From: Oryctolagus cuniculus
Lineage: Eukaryota > Chordata > Mammalia > Lagomorpha > Leporidae
Assembly: GCF_964237555.1 (NCBI RefSeq)
Contig: NC_091437.1
Location: 68,753,168 to 68,817,167 of the forward strand
Direction: 5' to 3'
DNA length: 64,000 nt
Shown here: positions 1 to 13,064 of the stretch, one piece after another
Layout: each line of letters begins with the position of its first letter
Position numbering within the stretch: position 1 is the stretch's first letter
Position numbers and translations under genes: made by a program
Notes under the pieces: model-generated
The model's database searches: none
What the model saw: only the letters and a program-made list of their open reading frames with translations
What the model was told of the DNA's origin: nothing

Positions 1-2233
1 ACTTCCTGTCAGGGCAGCTCGCACAGGACCTAGAGTGATGGTTCTTGACCTGCTGGAGAGAACCCTGCCATGTGCAATGGGAAAGGGCACAGCAAGGCTT
101 AACCTTCTCTGGAATCCACTTTCCACTGTTCAGAGGCCGCCCTGCCATGCCGCCTACCTGAAATTCCCCTGCCTTCTTCCTTTGGTGTTTTGAGCCTAAA
201 GGCACGAACCTTCCTGGACCGAAGCCAGAAGGTGAAGTGACGTGGGAAATTGACTATAGCAGTAGAGCAGTAGAGCTCCTCAAGCTACCTTGGGGCTGTG
301 AGCCCCTCCCAGGTCTCCACAGCTGGAAGCACTTCTCACCTCTGGGCACTCACCCACTCTGTATTTGCTGGCATCTCTGGCAGTTCTGGGTTTCTGTTTG
401 GGTCCCCGTCGCGGGTGTGCTGTATGGCTAGCGGCCAGAGCTTGGAAGGTACCTGGGAAGGGCAAGTGGGTCACTCATGGACTTTTTACACCTGAGCTTC
501 CCTGAGATTTGCTGGAGCAGAACAACCCTGCCTACCCCTGCTGCTCTACACCTCTCAGTTACCTGGCTGCAGAACAACATCAAATCCTACGGCTTCTATG
601 TCTCTAGCTTGTCCTAACTTACAAAGCTCTAATATTCCAGCTTGTGACATAGAACAACCAAATGGGGTGCTATTGTCCTTAAATAAGTAAACAGATGGCC
701 AAGAATTTTAAAATTAGAAATCTCTGGACACTGCCATGTCATGGAATGGCATGAGAGAACTAAACATGAATGGAGGTCAGGATGGCTACAAGGCTGGATG
801 TCTCCACTTTTACACTTCTAAATAATTTCCAAAGTGCAGAGAGCTCAATTTCTCCTGCCCAGTTTCCTATTAAAAAGCAGAGCCAGGCTGAGTGCATCTC
901 ATCCCATCTAGAGCCAGGACCAAGGGAACCCCATGGCCTATGGAAAGTAAAGATGAGCACATAAGTGCCAGAGAAGCTGCAAAGCGGAGCAGATTTGTGT
1001 TCAGACTGAGACAGGAGAGCAGCAACGTCTTGTGTGGAAAACCAAAAACTGTGGCTGCAGTTTTCCAAAGTGGCCCAACCTACCCAGTACCATCCTTTCC
1101 TTCCCTCTGTTCTGTGCCAATCTTGAACATCACAGGTGGGGGAGCTAGTCTCCAGCTGTCTCAGGTTGTATAACCAGCAGTCCAGCATAGCAAGCCCTCA
1201 TTTCCTGAGCAGGTCATTCCAACAATGAGCATGGGGAACAGGAACAGCCTGGGTCCATGTGCACTGAAGAAAGCACCTTCCACTCTGGGCAGGAGCTGTT
1301 CTCTTCCAACTCAGCTGAGTCTGCCAAGCCCAGAGAAGCTGGGAAACAGAAGGGATAAGGTTGACATGGAGGGACCACATGGGATGTGCCCCATCTCCTG
1401 AAGGCTCTGATGCAGGGACTAAATCTCTGTGAATGGTGGGTAGTTCCCCTTGCAGAGCTAAGCTACACGCCAATGAGGCTAAAGCTAGAGGCAAAGGTAT
1501 CATGAGTGATGAGAAGGCTTGATGGGCCTGGAGGCCACTTCCAAGAATGAAGCCATTGCTACTCACTCCTGTGGGTGCTGAAGAGCCTGTTGTAGGGGCT
1601 CCTTTTGCTCCTACATCACAGGCTGCATCCTGGCTAAGGATCAGGGCCTCAGCATTGTACAGGGACGAATGTTATTTTGTGGATACCAAGTGTTCTCAGG
1701 GCCACAACTCCCAGTTAGTTGGGTTCCATCTCAGAGCTGAATCCCAGGACATGCTAATGTTCCTCTCACTGACAGCTGAGCCAGGCCTAGATAACTCAGG
1801 GGTCACAGCAGTGCTTTTGCTGTCAGGAATGGTTCTGCCCCTTTGGGGTTTCACCTCCCAGGTCAAGTACATCACTTCCATCCCAGGACCCAAAGTGGTA
1901 GGATCCCTTACTACATGGCCCTCCCAGGACATTCAACGTAATTCTACTGCTGGGGAGAAGATCCTCATCCCTATCCCAACTCTGCTTTTTCAATAGTCTG
2001 GCCTCCATGCTAGCCACCATCTCCAAAAGAGTGCTGTAGATGGGAAGCTATTCAGGTTGCCTCAGCAGAGAAGAGAAAAGAGTTCCATGAACATGTAAAT
2101 CATACTAGAACATCTCTAGATTTAAATCATCTTCCAGTGCATCTGTCAAAGATAAATACTATATTTGTGGTCCCTGAATCAATGTGGTATGCCAATTCTG
2201 ACAAGCCTGAGGAAGTACTTGCCTTGAACATGT
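1..2233. other. Unique non-coding DNA, nothing recognised
   Basis: I see no repeat, RNA gene or conserved protein here. Open frames of 142 codons (- strand, 760-1188), 122 codons (- strand, 1198-1566) and 149 codons (+ strand, 1547-1996) exist, but none resembles a family I know. They overlap one another on opposite strands, as expected by chance in moderately GC-rich DNA. An old, decayed transposon or distant exon cannot be excluded. Confidence 0.6.
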
Positions 2234-2244
2234 AGAAATCAACA

Positions 2245-2581
2245 GAGGGGCTGGTGCCGTGACACAGTGGATTAATCCCCTATCTGCAGTGCTGCCATCC
2301 CATATGGGCACTGGTTCATATCCTGGATGCTCTCCTTCTGATCTAGCTCCCTGCTAATGTGCCTGGGAAAGCAGTGGAGAATGGCTCGAGTCCTTTTTCC
2401 CCTATGCCCACTTGGGAGAACCGAAGAAGCTACTGGCACCTGGCTTCATCCTGGCTCAGCATCGTTTATTTTGGCCATCTGGGGAGTGAACCAAAGAATG
2501 AAAGATCTCTCTCTCTTTTTGGTCTCTGTCTCTTATTCTGTGTAACTCTGCTTTTCAATACAGATGAATAAATCTTAAGCA
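2245..2581 (+). repeat. CSINE (lagomorph C-repeat SINE)
   Basis: The 5' part carries the tRNA-like head of the C repeat, followed by the body with the conserved stretch around 'gggaaagcagtggagaatgg', a CT-rich stretch and an A-rich tail ending in AATAAATCTTAA. It is flanked by a perfect 11-bp TSD (agaaatcaaca, 2234-2244 and 2582-2592), so the borders are secure. It is an independent insertion into unique DNA. It belongs to the CSINE type that ends in an AATAAA tail, not the type ending in CTGTCAAAAA. Confidence 0.9.
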
Positions 2582-3029
2582 AGAAATCAACACAACATAC
2601 CAACCTGGCTGTAAAATAGAGTAGTCAGCACTGTGTTTTCCCAACCTGTCAACATGAACATTGGAGGCACGACATGGCCACACCCAAACCATCCAGAAGT
2701 TGATCTTTTCTGTTAGTCTTTTCTGAACATCAGCACTGGTACCCTGGTGTGTGTCTGGAAAGCAATGTATTTAAAAACAGAGCGGAAAAAATGCCTAAAA
2801 ATGAGACTCGATCTTTTATACCAGCTACTCGTTCTTCAGTATGTGGATTTTTACTATCTGCACTGTTTGTTTGTTTGTTTTTTCGTCCACGCAGATTCAA
2901 TCAATTGTTGTGGCCAATGAGTAGCTGGCTCTGGCACAGTGCATCTCACACTGTGGACTACAGGAGGCTTGCTTGAGCCTTTCTCCATTCCTCTCTGTTA
3001 CAGGAAAAGGAGCAACTACAGATGTCAGC

Positions 3030-3565
3030 ACCTTGCCATCTGGTCCTTCCACTTGATAGCTGTGTGATCTTCCTCAATTCCTTTTTTTTGACAGGCAGAG
3101 TGAACAGTGAGGGAGAAAGACAAAGAGAAAGGTCTTCCTTTTCTGTTGGTTCACCCTCCAATGGCCACTGCGGCTGGTGCCCTGCACTGATCCAAAGCCA
3201 GGAGCCAGGTGCTTCCTCCTGATCTCCCATGCAGGTGCAGGGCCCAAGGACTTGGGCCATCCTCCACTGCACTCCCGGGCCACAGCAGAGAGCTGGACTG
3301 GAAGAGGAGCAACCAGGACAGAATCCGGCACCCTGACCGGGACTAGAACCCGGTGTGCCGGTGCCACAGGTGGAGGATTAGCCTATTGAGCTGCAGCGCC
3401 GGCCTTCCTCAATTCCTTTGATCTCTCTGTGCTTCAGTTTGCTTATCAGTAAGATGGAGACAGTATAAAAGCATCTGTCTCATAAGATTGTTATGATCAT
3501 TAAGCTAAATGAGATGCTACATGTGGACAGCTTAGAGCTGCACATGTCCGACAACAAGTGTGATG
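3030..3565 (+). repeat. MIR element, split by a CSINE
   Basis: Residues of the MIR core and 3' part are visible: 'tagctgtgtgatctt' at 3058-3072, then after the interrupting SINE 'ctctctgtgcttcagtttgc' near 3422-3443, a degraded poly-purine segment, and 'taaatgagatgctacatg'. MIRs are tRNA-derived SINEs shared by all mammals and long inactive. The internal part 3085-3403 is a later CSINE, so the MIR sequence is 3030-3084 plus 3404-3565. The outer ends are approximate. Confidence 0.75.
3085..3403 (-). repeat. CSINE inserted in the MIR
   Basis: Reverse-complement C repeat of the type ending in CTGTCAAAAA: the T-rich tail complement lies at 3085-3090 and the tRNA-like head (GGCCGGCGCTGCAGCTC on the - strand) at the right edge. 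A 16-bp TSD (cttcctcaattccttt) occurs at 3069-3084 and 3404-3419, inside the MIR. Confidence 0.93.
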
Positions 3566-4052
3566 AAATGTAAGTTATTATTTTTACATTGAATTGCTAT
3601 ACTTTATGTATTTCAGCTACATTCATTTCATTTGTTCCATGTAAAACCATGTGGATAAACCAGACCAGAAATTAAAACCTTCCTTTGCAGTTAAGGCAAT
3701 TGAAATTTAGTTAATTTGACTCTAGAAATACTATTAATTCCAGAAACTAGGCATAGCCTTATGACTCTACAAGCCCACAGTGCTATCACACAAAGTCTAT
3801 ACCACCTCACAAATTCAGACAGACATTCTACATAAATGTTAAAGCAGGCATCACTAGATGTACTTGTGGTTGTCACATGGCCACATCAAGAAGTGAACAA
3901 AACATGGATCCACAGCATGTGTTCTGCTTTACCTCCTTGAGCATACTAGTGCTGAGGCCAAGGCAACTTCGACCACCTGACATGGTCAAAGCAGAAGGTC
4001 TTTCTCAGCAAGGCATGATACGACACAATTCTATAAACAGGGTAACCTTAAG
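3566..4052. other. Unique non-coding DNA
   Basis: AT-rich sequence between the MIR and the old L1. No coding frame or repeat that I can support. Confidence 0.5.
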
Positions 4053-4784
4053 GCTCCACTAAGAACCTATTGGAACTCATGAAAGAGTTTGGTCAAGGAC
4101 AGCATATAAAATTAACACAGAAAAATCAATAGCTTTTGTATATGCAGACAATGACATGGCTCAGAAACAATTTCCAACACCAATACTACTCACAACAGCT
4201 AAAAAAATTAAATACCTTGGAATAAATTTAAACAAGAAGTCAAAGATCTCCACGATGAAAAGTACAAAACATCAAAGAAAAAAAATAGAAGACACAAAAA
4301 TATGAAAAATTTTTCCATGTTCATGGATTGGAAGAATTAATATCATCAAACTGTCCATACTACCAAAAGCAATTTACAGATTCAATGAAATCTCAATTTA
4401 AATATAGACAATATTCTTCTCAGATAAAATATGCTTCAATTCATATTGAAACACAAGAGACTCTGAATAGTAAAAGCAATTTCATACAACAGAAACAAAG
4501 CCACACGTATCATAATATCAGATTTGAAAAAATGCTACAGGGCATTTATAATCACACAGCCTGGTATTCCCAATACATGTGTATGTGTTTGTGTGTGTGT
4601 ATGTGTGTGTGTGTGTGTGTGTGTGTAGACCAATGGAATAGAATAGAAACTCCAGAAAATTGATTCTGCATCTATATCTTTGACAAAGGAGTTACAAGGA
4701 GCCCCTGCAGCAAGAACACTCTCTTCAAAAATGCTGGTTGAAAAAATGGATCCCTGCATGCAGAAGTTGAAATAAGACCCCTAC
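4053..4784 (+). mobile_element. Old L1 fragment, ORF2 part
   Basis: Degenerate reverse-transcriptase-region sequence, clearly alignable by eye with the same part of the better-preserved L1 at 8960-9540: 'actaagaacctattggaact', 'aaataccttggaataaattt' and 'catggattggaagaattaat' occur in the same order. It has many stops and indels. A (TG)n run sits at 4577-4626. It is cut at 4784 by a near full-length L1 and resumes at 11885, so these pieces are one older element that was the target of later insertions. Confidence 0.85.
4577..4626. repeat. (TG)n microsatellite
   Basis: A nearly pure TG dinucleotide run of about 50 bp within the old L1 fragment. Confidence 0.95.
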
Positions 4785-5773
4785 TTGGGCAGAGCCAAGA
4801 TGGCGGAATAGTGAGGGTGTGCACCGATAGTCCAGGAAAAGATAGTTTAATAAAAGTGGAGTTACTGTAGCCTCAGGAAAAGGCTCAGGAAAAAATTGCA
4901 GAGGAAACTCTTCCGGATCTAGTGGATGTAACACGGAGGACCTACGGGGAGAGCAAGGTCGCCCACCAGGTGGAAGCCAAGCTGCAGAGTCTGTGCACCA
5001 GCACTGGAAGGGGGGGTGAGACAAAAACTTCTGTAACCTGAGACATTGGCGGGGAAAGGCAGAAGAGCCTAGAGGGAATGAGGCCTGAAGCCCCACTGGG
5101 GAAACTTCACCAGGCTGACTGGAGGAGAGAAAAAAATGAATAAATAAGGGAAACCGGCATGGACACTAGCCTCTCTCTCCACTCACCTTACAAAGCAGAG
5201 CAAGATAAAGAGCAGGCACCATTTTGCGTATGTAAAGCAGTGCCCACCATTAGCCAAGCAGAAAAACCTGACTCTGGTGGGGAGAAATAACAGGAGGTTA
5301 GGACCTAGTGAAGGTGTGGAGCTAACGAACTGAGACTGTGAAAATCTGAGGGTGGGCGAGAGAACTCACAGAGTACACAAACTCGGTAACCTTGGCAACC
5401 CGGTGAGAGACTGCAGAGAAAATTGAGACCACACTGAGGGCTGCATAAACTCTTTGTGTGGTCCCAGGGGTAGAGCAGAGGAATACCCACAGGAGCCAGA
5501 TTTCATACATCAACTACCCTCAATTCATCTCAGCTGTGCGGAATTACTTCCCAACTGAGTCAAAAAAAAAAAAAAAAGAGAGAGAGAGAGAACGAGAACA
5601 ATCTGGGTGAGTCACCTTTGGCACAACCTTAACCCTGAAGAACCAAACAGAGCTCTCTGGCCACACCCATCACAGCCTCTAAGGATCCATCAAAAGCAGA
5701 GAGTCCACTTAATCTAGAGTCATAGTATAACGAGAAAAAGCACCACAGCGAAGAAACCAAGAATATCTTCAAT

Positions 5774-6810
5774 ATGCCAAACAACAAACGCAGAAACCGA
5801 GGTAACAAGAACAAGGAAGACACTATGATGCACCCAAATGAAATAGACACCCCAGTTCAACATTATGAAGATGATGAGATAGAAGAAATGCAAGAAATGG
5901 ATTTCAAAAAATTGATAAGAACATTAAGAAGTTCTCAAAAACAAATCCTTGAACTACAGAAATCCTTAATGGACAGGGTAGAAAATCTCTCTTGTGAAAA
6001 TGAAATATTAAGGAGGAATCAAAATGAAATGAAACAACTAGTAGAACATGAAACTGTGATAGTGAAAGGAAATCATAATGAAATGGAGAATTCAATAGAT
6101 CAAATGACAAACACATTACAGAGCCTTAAAAACAGAATGGGTGAAGCCGAAGAGAGAATATCAGACTTAGAAGACAGAGAACAGGAAAGTATACAGTCAA
6201 ACCAAAGAAAAGAAGAGGAAATTAGAAATCTAAAAAATATTGTGGGGAATCTACAGGATACTATTAAAAAAACCAACATTCAGGTTCTAGGAGTTCCTGA
6301 AGGCATGGAAAGAGAGAAAGGATTAGAAGGCCTTTTTAGTGAGATACTAGCAGAAAATTTCCCAGGTTTGGAGAAGGACAGAGGCATCCTAGTACAGGAA
6401 GCTCATAGAACCCCTAATAAACATGACCAAAAGAGATCCTCACCACAACACGTTGTAATTAAACTCACCACAGTGAAACAGAAAGAAAAGATCCTAAAAT
6501 GTGCAAGAGAGAACGTCAGATTACATTCAGAGGATCTCCAAATAGACTCACAGCAGACTTCTCATCAGAAACCCTACAAGCTAGGAGGGAATGGCGCGAT
6601 ATAGCCCAGGTACTAAGAGAGAAAAACTGCCAGCCCAGAATATTATATCCTGCTAAGCTCTCATTTGTGAATGAAGGTGAAATAAAGACCTTTCATAGCA
6701 AACAGAAATTGAAGGAATTTGTCGCCACTTGTCCAGCCCTGCAAAAGATGCTTAAAGATGTGTTACACACAGAAACACAGACACACGGTCATCAATATGA
6801 AAAAAGGTAA
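5774..6810 (+). pseudogene. L1 ORF1, one frameshift
   Basis: ORF1 of L1 encodes the RNA-binding protein that coats L1 RNA. Here an open frame of 276 codons starts at 5774 (MPNNKRRNRGNKNKE, basic N-terminus) and runs through a long charged heptad-like region (roughly residues 40-150) that looks like the trimerising coiled coil. It then enters the RNA-recognition part (PGLEKDRGILVQEAHRTPN). The frame is lost near 6510-6600; the C-terminal domain continues in another frame (6499-6810) and ends at a TAA after QYEKR. The intact length would be about 345 residues. The damage is a small indel near 6515. Confidence 0.88.
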
Positions 6811-6878
6811 AGGAAGGAAACCTCACAGCAAAAGATCACAGGAAGTTCAAATCATATATTAGAAAATATCTTTGGCAA

Positions 6879-9800
6879 ATGTCAGGGCAAAGTTACTACT
6901 TATCAATAGTCACATTGAACGTTAATGGCCTGACCTGTCCAGTTAAAAGACACAGATTGCTTGATTGGCTTAAGGAACAAACCCATCTATTTGCTGCTTA
7001 CAGGAAACACATCTTTCGAACAAAGATACATGCAGACTGAAAGTGAAAGGCTGGAAAAAGATACCATGCCAACAGAAATGAAAAAAGAGCAGGCGTAGCC
7101 ATCTTAATATCAGACAACATAAACTTTAACACAAAAACTGTTAGGAGAGACAGAGAGGGGCACTATATAATGATTAAGGGATCAATTCAACAGGAAGATA
7201 TAACGATTATCAATGCATATGCAACTAATTACAGGGCACCGGTTTATTTAAAAGATTTGTTAAGGGACTTAAAGAGAGACTTAGACCCCAAAATAATAGT
7301 ACTGAGGGAATTCAATTCTCCATTTTCAGAAATAGACAGATCATCTGGACAGAAGATCAACAAGGAGACAGTAGATTTAAATGACACTATAGCCCAAATG
7401 GATCTAACAGATATATACAGAACTTTCAATCCTACAGCTAAAGATTTTACATTCTTCTCAGCAGTGCATGGAACCTTCTCTAGGATTGCCCACATACTAG
7501 GCCATATAGCAAGTCTCAGCAAATTCCAAAGAATTAGAATCATACCATGCGGATTCTCAGACAATAAAGGAATGAAGTTGGAAATTAGCAACTCAGGAAT
7601 CCCTAGATCATATGCAAACACATGGAGATTAAACAACATGCTCCCGAATGAACAATAGTTCATAGAATAAATTAAAAGAGAAATCAAAAATTTTCTGGAA
7701 GTAAATGGGGATAACAGCACAGCTTACCAGAACTTATGGGACATAGCAAAAGCAGTGTTAAGAGGAAAGTTTATATCAATAGGTGCCTACATCAAGAAAT
7801 TGGAAATGCACCAATAGATGAGCTTTCACTGCATCTCAAGGATCTAGAAAATCTGCAGCAAACCAGACCCAAATCTGGTAGAAGAAGAGAAATAATTAAA
7901 ATCAGAGAAGAAATCAACAGGATTGAATCCCCCCAAAAAAATAAACAAAATTGACACCCCATTGGCCCAACTAACTAAAAAAAGAAAAGACCCAAATCAA
8001 TAAAATCAGAGATGAAAAAGGAAATGTAACAACAGACACTACAGAAATAAAAAGAATCATCAGAAATTACTACAAGGACTTGTATGCCAGCAAACAGGAA
8101 AATCTATCAGAAATGGATAGATTCCTGGACACATGCAACCTACCTAAATTGAACCAGGAAGACATCAAAAACCTAAACAGACCCATAATTGAGACAGAAA
8201 CTGAAACAGTAATAAAGGACCTACCAACAAAGAAAAGCCAGGACCAGATGGATTCACTGCTGAATTCTACCAGATATTTAAAGAACTAATTCCAATTCTT
8301 CTCAAACTATTCAAAACAATCATAAACGAGGGAATCCTTCCAAATTCTTTCTATGAAGCCAGCATCACCTAATTCCTAAGCCGGAAAAAGATGCAGCACT
8401 GAAAGAGAATTACAGACCAATATCCCTGATGAACATAGATGCAAAAATCCTCAATAAAATTCTGGCCAATAGAATACAACAATACACCAGAAAGATCATC
8501 CACCCAGACCAAGTGGATATATCCCTGGTATGCAAGGATGGTTTAATGTTCGCAAAACAATCAATGTGATACACCACATTAACAGACTGCAGAAGAAAAA
8601 CCATATGATTATCTCAATAGATGCCGAGAAAGCATTTGATAAAATACAACACGCTTTCATGATGAAAACTCTAAGCAAACTGGGTATGGAAGGAACATTC
8701 CTCAATAAAATCAAAGCAATTTATGAAAAACCCATGGCCAACATCCTATTGAATGGCGAAAAGTTGGAAGCATTTGCACTGAGATCTGGTACCAGACAGG
8801 GATGCCCACTCTCACCACTGCTATTCAATATAATTCTGGAAGTTCTAGCCAGAGCTATTAGGCAAGAAAAAGAAATTAAAGGGATACAAATTGGGAAGGA
8901 AGAACTCAAACTATCCCTCTTTGCAGATGACATGATTCTTTATTTAGGGGACCCAAAGAACTCTACTAAGAGACTATTGGAACTCATAGAAGACTTTGTC
9001 AAAGTAGCAGGAGATAAAATCAATGCACAAAAATCAACATCCTTTGTATACACAGGCAATGCCACGGCTGAGAAAGAACTTCTAAGATCAATCCCATTCA
9101 CAATAGCTACAAAAACAATCAAATACCTTGGAATAAACTTATCCAAGGATGTTAAAGATATCTACGATGAGAATTACAAAACCTTAAAGAAAGAAATAGA
9201 AAAGGATACCAAAAAATGGAAAAATCTTCCATGCTCATGGATTGGAAGAATCAATATCATCAAAATGTCCATTCTCCCAAAAGTAATTTACAGATTCAAA
9301 GCAATACCAATCAAAATACCAAAGACCTTCTTCTCAGATCTGGAAAAAATGATGCTGAAATTCATATGGAGACACAGGAGACCTCGAATAGCTAAAGCAA
9401 TCTTGTACAACAAAAACAAAGCTGGAGGCATCACAATACCAGATTTCAGGACATACTACAGGGCAGTTGTTATCAATACAGCATGGTACTGGTACAGAAA
9501 CAGATGGATAGACCAATGGAACAGAATTGAAGCACCAGAATTCAATCCAAACATCTAGAGCCAACTCATATTTGATCAAGGATCCAAAATCAGTTCCGGG
9601 AGTAAGGACAGTCTATTCAACAAATGGTGCTGGGAAAACTGGATTTTCATGTGCAGAATCATGAAATCATGAGGAAAGACCCCTACCTTTCACCTTACAC
9701 AAAAATCCACTCAACGTTGATTAAAGACTTAAATCTGTGACCCGACACCATCAAATTATTAGAGAGCATTGGAGAAACCCTGCAAGATATTGGCACAGGC

Positions 9801-10694
9801 AAAGACTTCTTGGAAAAGACCCCAGAGGAACAGGCAGTCAAAACCAAAATTAACATTTGGGATTGCATCAAATTGAGAAGTTTCTGTACTTAAAAGAAAC
9901 AGGAAAGTGAAGAGGAAACCGACAGAATGGGAAAACATATTTGCAAACTATGCAACTGATAAAGGGTTGATAACCAGAATCTACAAAGAGATCAAGAAAC
10001 TCCACAACATCAAAACAAACAACCCGCTTAAGAGATGGGCCAAGGACCTCAAGAGACATTTTTCAAAAGAGGAAATCCAAATGGCCAACAGACACATGAA
10101 AAAATGTTCAGGATAACTAGCAATTAGGGAAATGCAAATCAAAACCACAATGAGGTTTCACCTCACCCCGGTGAGAATGGCTCACATTCAGAAATCTAGC
10201 AACAACAGATGCTGGAGAGGATGTGGGGAAAAAGGAACACTAACCCACTGTTGGTGGGAATGCAAACTGGTGAAGCCACTATGGAAGTCAGTCTGGAGAT
10301 TCCTCAGAAACCTGAAGATAACCCTACCATAAAACCCAACCATCCCACTCCTTGGAATTTACCCAAAGGAATTTAAATTGGCAAACACAAAAGCTGTCTG
10401 CACCTTAATGTTTATTGCAGCTCAATTCACAATAGCTAAGACCTGGAGCCAACCCAAATGCCCATCAACAGTAGACTGGATAAAGATTATGGGACATATA
10501 CTCTATAGAATACTATACAGCAGTCAAAAACAATGAAACCTGGTCATTTGCAACAAGATGGAGGAATCTGGAAAACATCATGCTGAGCGAATTAAGCCAG
10601 TCCCAAAGGGACAAATATCATATGTTCTCCCTGATCGGCGACAACTAACTGAGCACCAAAGGGGAAACCTGTTGAAGTGAAATGGACACTATGA
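6879..10694 (+). pseudogene. L1 ORF2 (endonuclease-reverse transcriptase), many lesions
   Basis: ORF2 encodes an apurinic-like endonuclease, a reverse transcriptase and a C-terminal cysteine-rich domain. The start ATG at 6879 precedes SGQSYYLSIVTLNVNGL. Endonuclease sequence is seen to about 7660. The longest open piece, 342 codons at 8530-9558, is the reverse transcriptase: SIDAEKAFDKIQ, then SGTRQGCPLSPLLFN, then the catalytic FADD box at 8920-8931. C-terminal pieces lie at 9907-10116 and 10132-10332 (RCWRGCGEKGTLTHCWWEC). The frame of the start and that of the stop at 10692-10694 agree (1271 codons), so the indels compensate overall. Internal stops at several places exclude a functional protein. 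Confidence 0.88.
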
Positions 10695-11876
10695 GAAGCA
10701 GTGACTTGATCAGCTCTTGTACTGACTGTTGATGTACAATGTAATACTTTATCCATTTTAGTATTTTTTGTTGTTCTAGTACTATTGGTTGAACTCTGTG
10801 ATTAACACACAATTATTCTTAGGTGTTTCAATTTTAACTGAAAAGTTATCTCTGTTAAATATAAAAGTGGGAATAAGAGAGGGAGGAGATGTACAATTTG
10901 GGACATGCTCAATCGGACTTGCCCCAAATGGTGGAGTTAGAAATGCACCAGGGGATTCCAATACAATCCCATCAATACTGCATGTACTAATGCCATCTCA
11001 CTAGTCCAAGTGATCAACTTCAGTTCACAGTTGATCACACTGATACGTCTAAGAGTCAAAGGGGTCACACAAACAAGACTAGTGTCTGCTAATACTAACT
11101 GATAGAATAAAAAAAAAGGGAGAGAACAATCCAACATGGGAAGCGGGATACACAGCAGACTCATAGATTGGCAGATGTCCTAAACTCTGTCCTCAGAATC
11201 AGCCCTTAATGCATTCGGATATGGCTGAAGAGCCCATGAGAGTATTTTAGGCATGGAAAGCCAAGACACTCCGGAAAAAAAAAGAAGACCTAAATGAAGG
11301 ATCTCTGTGAGTGAGATCCCAGTGGAAAGAACGGGCCATCAAAGAAGGAGGTACCTTTCTCTGAAGGGAGGAGAGAACTTCCACTTTGACTATGACCCTG
11401 TCGGAATAAGATCGAAGTTGGCGAACTCAACAGACTTCCATAGCCTTGGCAACTCATGACTAGAGGCTAGGTAGATTACTACGCCATAAACAAGAGTGTC
11501 AAATTGTTAAGTCAACAACAGGAGTCACTGTGTACTTACTCCTCATGTGGGATCTGTCCTTAATGTGTTGTCCAATGTGAAGTAATGCTATAACTAGTAC
11601 TGAAACAGTATTTTACACTTTGTGTTTCTGTGTGGGTGCAAACTGATGAAATCTTTACTTAATATATACTGAATTGATCTTCTGTATATAAAAATAATTG
11701 AAATGAATCTTGATATGAATGAAATGGGAGAGGGAGCGGGAGATGGTAGGGGTGTGAGTGGGAGGGAAGTTATTGGGGGGGGGAAACCAATGTAATCCAT
11801 AAACTGTACTTTGGAAATTTATGTTTACTTAACAAAAAAAGGTAGAAAGAAAGAAGAAAGAAAGAAAGAAAGAAAT
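10695..11876 (+). repeat. L1 3' UTR and A-rich tail
   Basis: Serves here as the reference for the other 3' UTR copies in the window (13442-14526, 26498-27381, 27382-28666, 30024-31204, 39026-39659, 43752-44397, 45171-46141, 47582-48130, 60435-61950). Landmarks in sense order are a GGGACATGCTCAATCGGAC block (10900-10919), a CTTCCACTTTGACTATGACC block (11378-11397), a run of GGGAG units (11725-11785), and a terminal TTTGGAAATTTAT motif before the tail. Confidence 0.85.
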
Positions 11877-12424
11877 ACCCCTACCTTATAGCTTGCAGAA
11901 AAGTCCACTCAAAATGGCTCAAAGACTTAAATCTATAACCAGATACCATCAAAATACTAGAGATTATTGAGGGAACTCTGCAAGACATTGGCATAGGTAT
12001 TGATTTTTGGAAAAGACACCAGTAGTAAGGCAATTGAAGTCTAATTGACAAATAGAATTGCATCAAGCTTGCAGCTTCTGCACTGCAAACGAAACACTCA
12101 GCAAAGTGAAGAAGAAACAAAATGGAAGAAAATATTTGTGAACTATGCAACTAATAAGGATTAATATCAGACTATATAAAAAGCTGAAGAAACTCAACAA
12201 CCACAAAACAAACAATACAGTTAAGAAATGGGCAAAGGACTTGAAGAGGCATTTCTCAAGAGAGGAAATTCAAATGACCAACAGACACATGAAAAAAAAA
12301 TGCTCAGAATCACTAACCATCTGGGAAATGCAAATCAAAAGCACAATGAGTCTTTACCTCACCCCAGTTAGAATGGCTCTCATACATATCGATAAACAAT
12401 AAATGCTGGCAAGGATATGGGGGA

Positions 12425-12681
12425 GATTATCCTCCCTGTGGCTTAGCAGGTAAAGCCGATTTCTGCATTGCTGGCATCCCATATGGGCGCTGGTTCAAGT
12501 CCAGCTGCTCCACTTCTGATCCAGCTCTCTGCTATGGCCTGGGAAAGCAGTACAAGATGGCCCAAGTCCTTGGGTCCCTGCAACCACTTGGGAGACCCAA
12601 AAAAAGCTCCTGGCTCCTGGCTTCGGATCAGTAGAGCTCTAATCATTGTGGCCATTTGGGGAGTGAACCAGTGGATAGCAG

Positions 12682-12722
<41 letters not shown>

Positions 12723-12783
12723 CACCTTCTCTCTCTGTGTAACTGACTTTCAAATAAATAAATAAATTTTTTTTTATAAAAAA
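12425..12783 (+). repeat. CSINE with (TC)n
   Basis: C repeat with head, body, an expanded pure (TC)n run at about 12687-12718 and a tail with AAATAAATAAAT. The 14-bp TSD (aaggatatggggga) is at 12411-12424 and 12784-12797, inside the old L1. Confidence 0.93.
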
Positions 12784-13064
12784 AAGGATATGGGGGAAAA
12801 GGTAGCCTTATCCACTATTGGAGGGAATGTAAACTTAAACAGCCACTGTGGAAGACAGAATGGACATACCACAGAAATCAAATATAGACCTAGCATATGA
12901 CCCAGCCATTCCACTCCTGAGAATATACCCAAAGGAAATGCAATCAACATATGAAAGAGTTATCTATAACCCATGTTTATAGCAGCTCAATTTGCAGTAG
13001 CTAAGACATAGAATCAGCCCATGTTTCCATCAACTGAAGACTAGTTTTAAGAAATTATGGTATA

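Larger units (their letters stand above)
4785..11876 (+). mobile_element. Near full-length L1 (about 7.1 kb)
   Basis: The 5' end begins with a typical L1 start (GGGCAGAGCCAAGATGGCGG, from 4787). It continues through a 1-kb 5' UTR with an A-run and (GA)n at 5560-5592, a damaged ORF1 (5774-6810), a damaged ORF2 (6879-10694), and a 1.15-kb 3' UTR with a G-rich tract (11730-11785), ending in an A-rich/(GAAA)n tail at 11835-11876. An 8-bp repeat, acccctac, at 4777-4784 and 11877-11884 is the probable TSD, and the older L1 continues on both sides. Multiple frameshifts and stops make it inactive. Full-length L1s carry an internal promoter in the 5' UTR; whether this one is transcribed cannot be told. 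Confidence 0.9.

Noticed and set aside
760..1996. Frames of 142, 122 and 149 codons near the left edge
   Set aside because: Opposite-strand overlap, no known motif and no codon-level signal; treated as chance.
4328..4663. 111-codon frame ending in a Cys/Val run
   Set aside because: It is an L1 fragment running into the (TG)n microsatellite.
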